Part shown: positions 61,967-64,000 of the stretch, one piece after another
Position numbering within the stretch: the first letter of the stretch is position 1
Layout: each line of letters opens with the position of its first letter
Assembly (NCBI GenBank): GCA_964291545.2
Contig: OZ219861.1
Location: forward strand, 620,001 to 684,000
Length of the DNA: 64,000 bases
Source of the DNA: G963667675 sp964291545
Lineage (GTDB): Bacteria; Chloroflexota; Dehalococcoidia; Lucifugimonadales; UBA3495
Reading direction: 5' to 3'
Translations under genes and position numbers: made by a program
The notes under the pieces: model-generated
Told to the model about the DNA's origin: nothing
The model's database searches: none
Seen by the model: the letters and a program-made list of their open reading frames with translations, nothing else

Positions 61967-62884
61967 ATGAAAGTGGTAAGGTTCGAGTTGCCGGGGCAGC
62001 CGGGGGAAAGCAGAGTCGGGTTGGTGGACCTGCGGAACAACCAGGCGGTGGACTGCGCCGCGGTGCTGGGGCATTTGGGGGTCGTGGAGCCACTGGAGTG
62101 GGCGGTGGACGTTATTGCCTACAACACGGAGCAAACGGGGGCGCTCTCAAAAGCGGTTAGCGAGCTTGACCGGCACGACGCTCCCAGGTGGGGACTGGAC
62201 GAGGTCATCTTTTTGCCGCCGGTGGAGGCGGCATCGCTGCGGGACTTCATCGCCTTCGAGGAGCACATCAGGGCTGTCAGGTTCCTCAGGGGCGCTGACA
62301 TACCGGCGGCCTGGTACAAGATGCCCGTCTATTACAAGGGCAACTACCGCACTTTGCTGGGCCACGAGCAGGAACTGACGTGGCCCAGGTACTCGCAGCG
62401 GATGGACTACGAACTGGAACTGGCCTGCGTCATCGGAAAAGAAGGCGTGGACATAAGCGAGGACGGGGCCCCAGCGCACGTCGGCGGGTACGCGGTGATG
62501 AACGATTGGAGCGCGCGGGACATCCAGATGGAGGAGATGAGCGTGGGCCTGGGCCCCGCCAAGGGGAAGGACTTCGCAACGTCGCTGGGACCGTGGCTGG
62601 TGACTCCCGATGAGTTCAATCCGGCCAATGCCCGCATGACCGCCAGGATAAACGGCGAAGTGTGGTCGGACGGGAACATCGGGCAAACCCACTGGAGCTT
62701 CGCGCAGATGATCGCCCACGCCTCGATGGACGAGGCCCTGTACCCCGGCGACGTTCTGGGTTCCGGCACCGTGGGAGGCGGCTGCGGGCTGGAGTTGGAC
62801 AGGTGGCTGCAAGCAGGGGACGTGGTGGAACTGGAGGTGGAGGGGATAGGTGTGCTGCGCAACCGGGTGACGCGGCGGGGGTGA
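61967..62884 (+). CDS. Fumarylacetoacetate hydrolase family protein
   Basis: ATG 61967 with GGAGG seven bases upstream gives 305 residues. The FAH fold is shown by LRDFIAFEEHIRAVRF, YYKGNYRTLLGHEQEL, MDYELELACVIGKEG (metal-binding Glu-x-Glu), MNDWSARDIQMEEM with Asp, and GLGPAKGKDFATSLGPW with Lys. The C-terminus has GDVLGSGTVGGGCGLEL. The family hydrolyses or decarboxylates 2,4-diketo acids and related products of aromatic catabolism. It lies ahead of the selenoprotein gene but the 88-base gap gives no sign of coupling. Confidence 0.88.
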   Translation: MKVVRFELPGQPGESRVGLVDLRNNQAVDCAAVLGHLGVVEPLEWAVDVIAYNTEQTGALSKAVSELDRHDAPRWGLDEVIFLPPVEAASLRDFIAFEEHIRAVRFLRGADIPAAWYKMPVYYKGNYRTLLGHEQELTWPRYSQRMDYELELACVIGKEGVDISEDGAPAHVGGYAVMNDWSARDIQMEEMSVGLGPAKGKDFATSLGPWLVTPDEFNPANARMTARINGEVWSDGNIGQTHWSFAQMIAHASMDEALYPGDVLGSGTVGGGCGLELDRWLQAGDVVELEVEGIGVLRNRVTRRG

Positions 62885-62972
62885 AGGGGCCACGCTTGAC
62901 AAGGGGGTGGCCGGACTCTAATTTAGGCGTCAGGGCGGAGACCGCCGGCGCGGCCGCGCCGTCGACCCGGAG

Positions 62973-64000
62973 GTGAGGTATATGCCCAGGCTAGAACTGC
63001 TGGCCGAAGTACAGCGCAAGATGCTCCAGATGTTCCCCTGCATGGAGCACGACGATGCGCCGTGGACCCATTTGGCCAAGCCACTGTCGGAGTCCAAGTT
63101 GGCCCTGGTCACCACCGCCGGGCTGCACCTGCGGGGAGACAAGCCCTTCGTGTCGGACCACCGGCGGAGCGACACCAGCTACCGGGTGCTGCCCCGGGCC
63201 GCCAAGACCTCGGAGATACTGCAGAGCCACACCAGCATCGGCTTCGACCACGCGGCCATCTACCGGGACATCAACGTCACCTTCCCGGTGGACCGGCTGC
63301 AGGAACTGGTGGACCGGGGGGTTGTGGGCTCGCTGGCGGAGAACAACTACTCGTTCATGGGCGCGCAGCGAGACATGTCGGAGATCCTCAGCAGCACGGC
63401 CCCGGAAGTGACCGAGCGGCTGCTGGACGAGGGCGTGGAGGCGGTGTTCCTGACCCCCACTTGACCCCTGTGCTCCCACGCGGTCAGCGTGCTCGGCAGG
63501 CACTTCGAAGAAGCGGGGATGTCGACGACAGGCGTGGTGTTCGTCAAAGAACACGCCGCCAAGGTGAAGCCGCCCCGGATGCTGTGGGTGCCCTTCGGCT
63601 TCGGCAACGCCCTGGGGCGGGCCGACGACCCGGACCTGCAGCATCGGGTGCTGGGAGCGGCCCTGGAACTGCTGGAACGGCCGGCGGGGCCGGTGCTGGA
63701 GGAGTTCCCAGACGACACAGCGCCGGAGATACTGTTCCATGCGTCGTCGGCCCCGGCGGGCGACGGCCCGCCGCTGAGCCCGGCTGACGAGCTTACGGGC
63801 CTGCGTCACTACTACGAGCGGTGGGTGGACAAGCACGACGGCCGCACCAGCGTGGGGCTTAGCGGGGTGCCCCAGCGCCGGTTCCGGGGCGTTATCCGTT
63901 TCCTGGAAGCCTACGCCGACGGACAGGACCGGGATATCGAGTCTCGACCGGAGGGGGCGCCGCTGGCCCAGTACATCCGGTTCTGCGTGGACGACCTGAA
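62973..64000 (+). CDS. GrdB/PrdB-like selenoprotein, in-frame TGA, cut by window edge
   Basis: ATG 62973 has GGAGGTGA upstream. Residues 1-163 match the D-proline/glycine reductase component B family: KLALVTTAGLHLRGDKPFVS, YRVLPRAAKTSEIL and DINVTFPVDRLQELVDRGVV. At residue 164 the frame meets TGA (63462-63464), but the same frame continues without a stop to base 64000 with PLCSHAVSVLGRHFEEAGMS and PPRMLWVPFGFGNALGR, which are the next blocks of the family. The context TPT-U-PLC puts selenocysteine at the position where relatives have a Cys in PxCPxC-type sites, forming a Sec-x-x-Cys redox pair. A SECIS-like hairpin follows. Its substrate is unknown. The 3' end lies outside the window. Confidence 0.85.
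63477..63491 (+). promoter_or_regulatory. SECIS-like hairpin after the TGA codon
   Basis: CACGC and GCGTG form a perfect 5-bp stem with loop GGTCA. The GGTC of the loop begins 17 bases after the TGA; in the Escherichia coli fdhF SECIS the loop GGUC begins 18 bases after UGA. GTGC at 63470 and GCAC at 63500 can add a lower stem. Loop sequence and distance match the SelB-binding rule, although no bulged U was checked by folding. Confidence 0.7.

Noticed and set aside
63465..63787. Reading the TGA at 63462 as a true stop and the rest as non-coding
   Set aside because: The same frame stays open for 178 further codons, the sequence matches the family, and a hairpin lies at SECIS distance.

Overview
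The window looks like a Chloroflexota chromosome, possibly the SAR202/Dehalococcoidia side. This is an inference from the high-GC housekeeping half: a YacL-type PIN-TRAM protein, ispD-ispF-cysS, a FAD-linked oxidase, CaiB/BaiF CoA-transferase, NIPSNAP, amidohydrolase and FAH-family genes, and a GrdB/PrdB-like selenoprotein. No rRNA, tRNA, CRISPR array or integrase was seen.

Bases 1 to about 41,100 are an accessory, defence-rich region of mixed base composition. From left to right it holds: the 3' part of a very large STAND-type ATPase; a PD-(D/E)XK protein; a decayed stretch with an ADP-ribosylglycohydrolase remnant and a DUF433 antitoxin beside a frameshifted DUF5615 toxin; a phosphorothioate-DNA-type HNH endonuclease; an AddA/AddB-like pair; and a DUF6361 / phospholipase-D / helicase trio that resembles the Azaca architecture. 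A leftward Type I restriction-modification operon (33,535 to 22,512) follows. Between hsdM and hsdS it carries HicAB and a small protein. Between hsdS and hsdR it carries a coiled-coil membrane protein, an Abi_C protein, a HEPN-like protein, a TIR protein and a small membrane protein. The last five genes, from Abi_C to hsdR, are mostly joined by 4-base overlaps.

The most unusual locus is 35,038 to 40,068 (+). A three-helix membrane protein and two TIR proteins are followed by an Nmad2 protein, a MazG-like gene with an amber stop, a fragmented thymidylate-synthase-like gene, a protein of the 5-hmdU-kinase-helical / alpha-glutamyl-putrescinyl-thymine pyrophosphorylase class, and a dCTP-deaminase-fold protein with two C-terminal membrane helices. 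A second, intact MazG protein converges on it. The set suggests thymine-hypermodification enzymes joined to TIR/membrane effectors, now partly decayed.

From 41.3 kb to the end the DNA is GC-rich, compact and mostly metabolic: two oxidoreductases, cysS-ispF-ispD-PIN/TRAM, CoA-transferase, DUF2851, cupin, DUF429, a PEP-mutase/ICL-family lyase, a RelA/SpoT protein, an AAA/DUF4143 protein preceded by four 23-bp repeats, amidohydrolase, NAD synthetase, methyltransferase, SnoaL-like, double NIPSNAP and FAH hydrolase. The last gene is cut by the right edge. It is a GrdB/PrdB-like protein whose in-frame TGA is followed at the right distance by a GGTC-loop hairpin, so it is very probably a selenoprotein that simple ORF calling would truncate.
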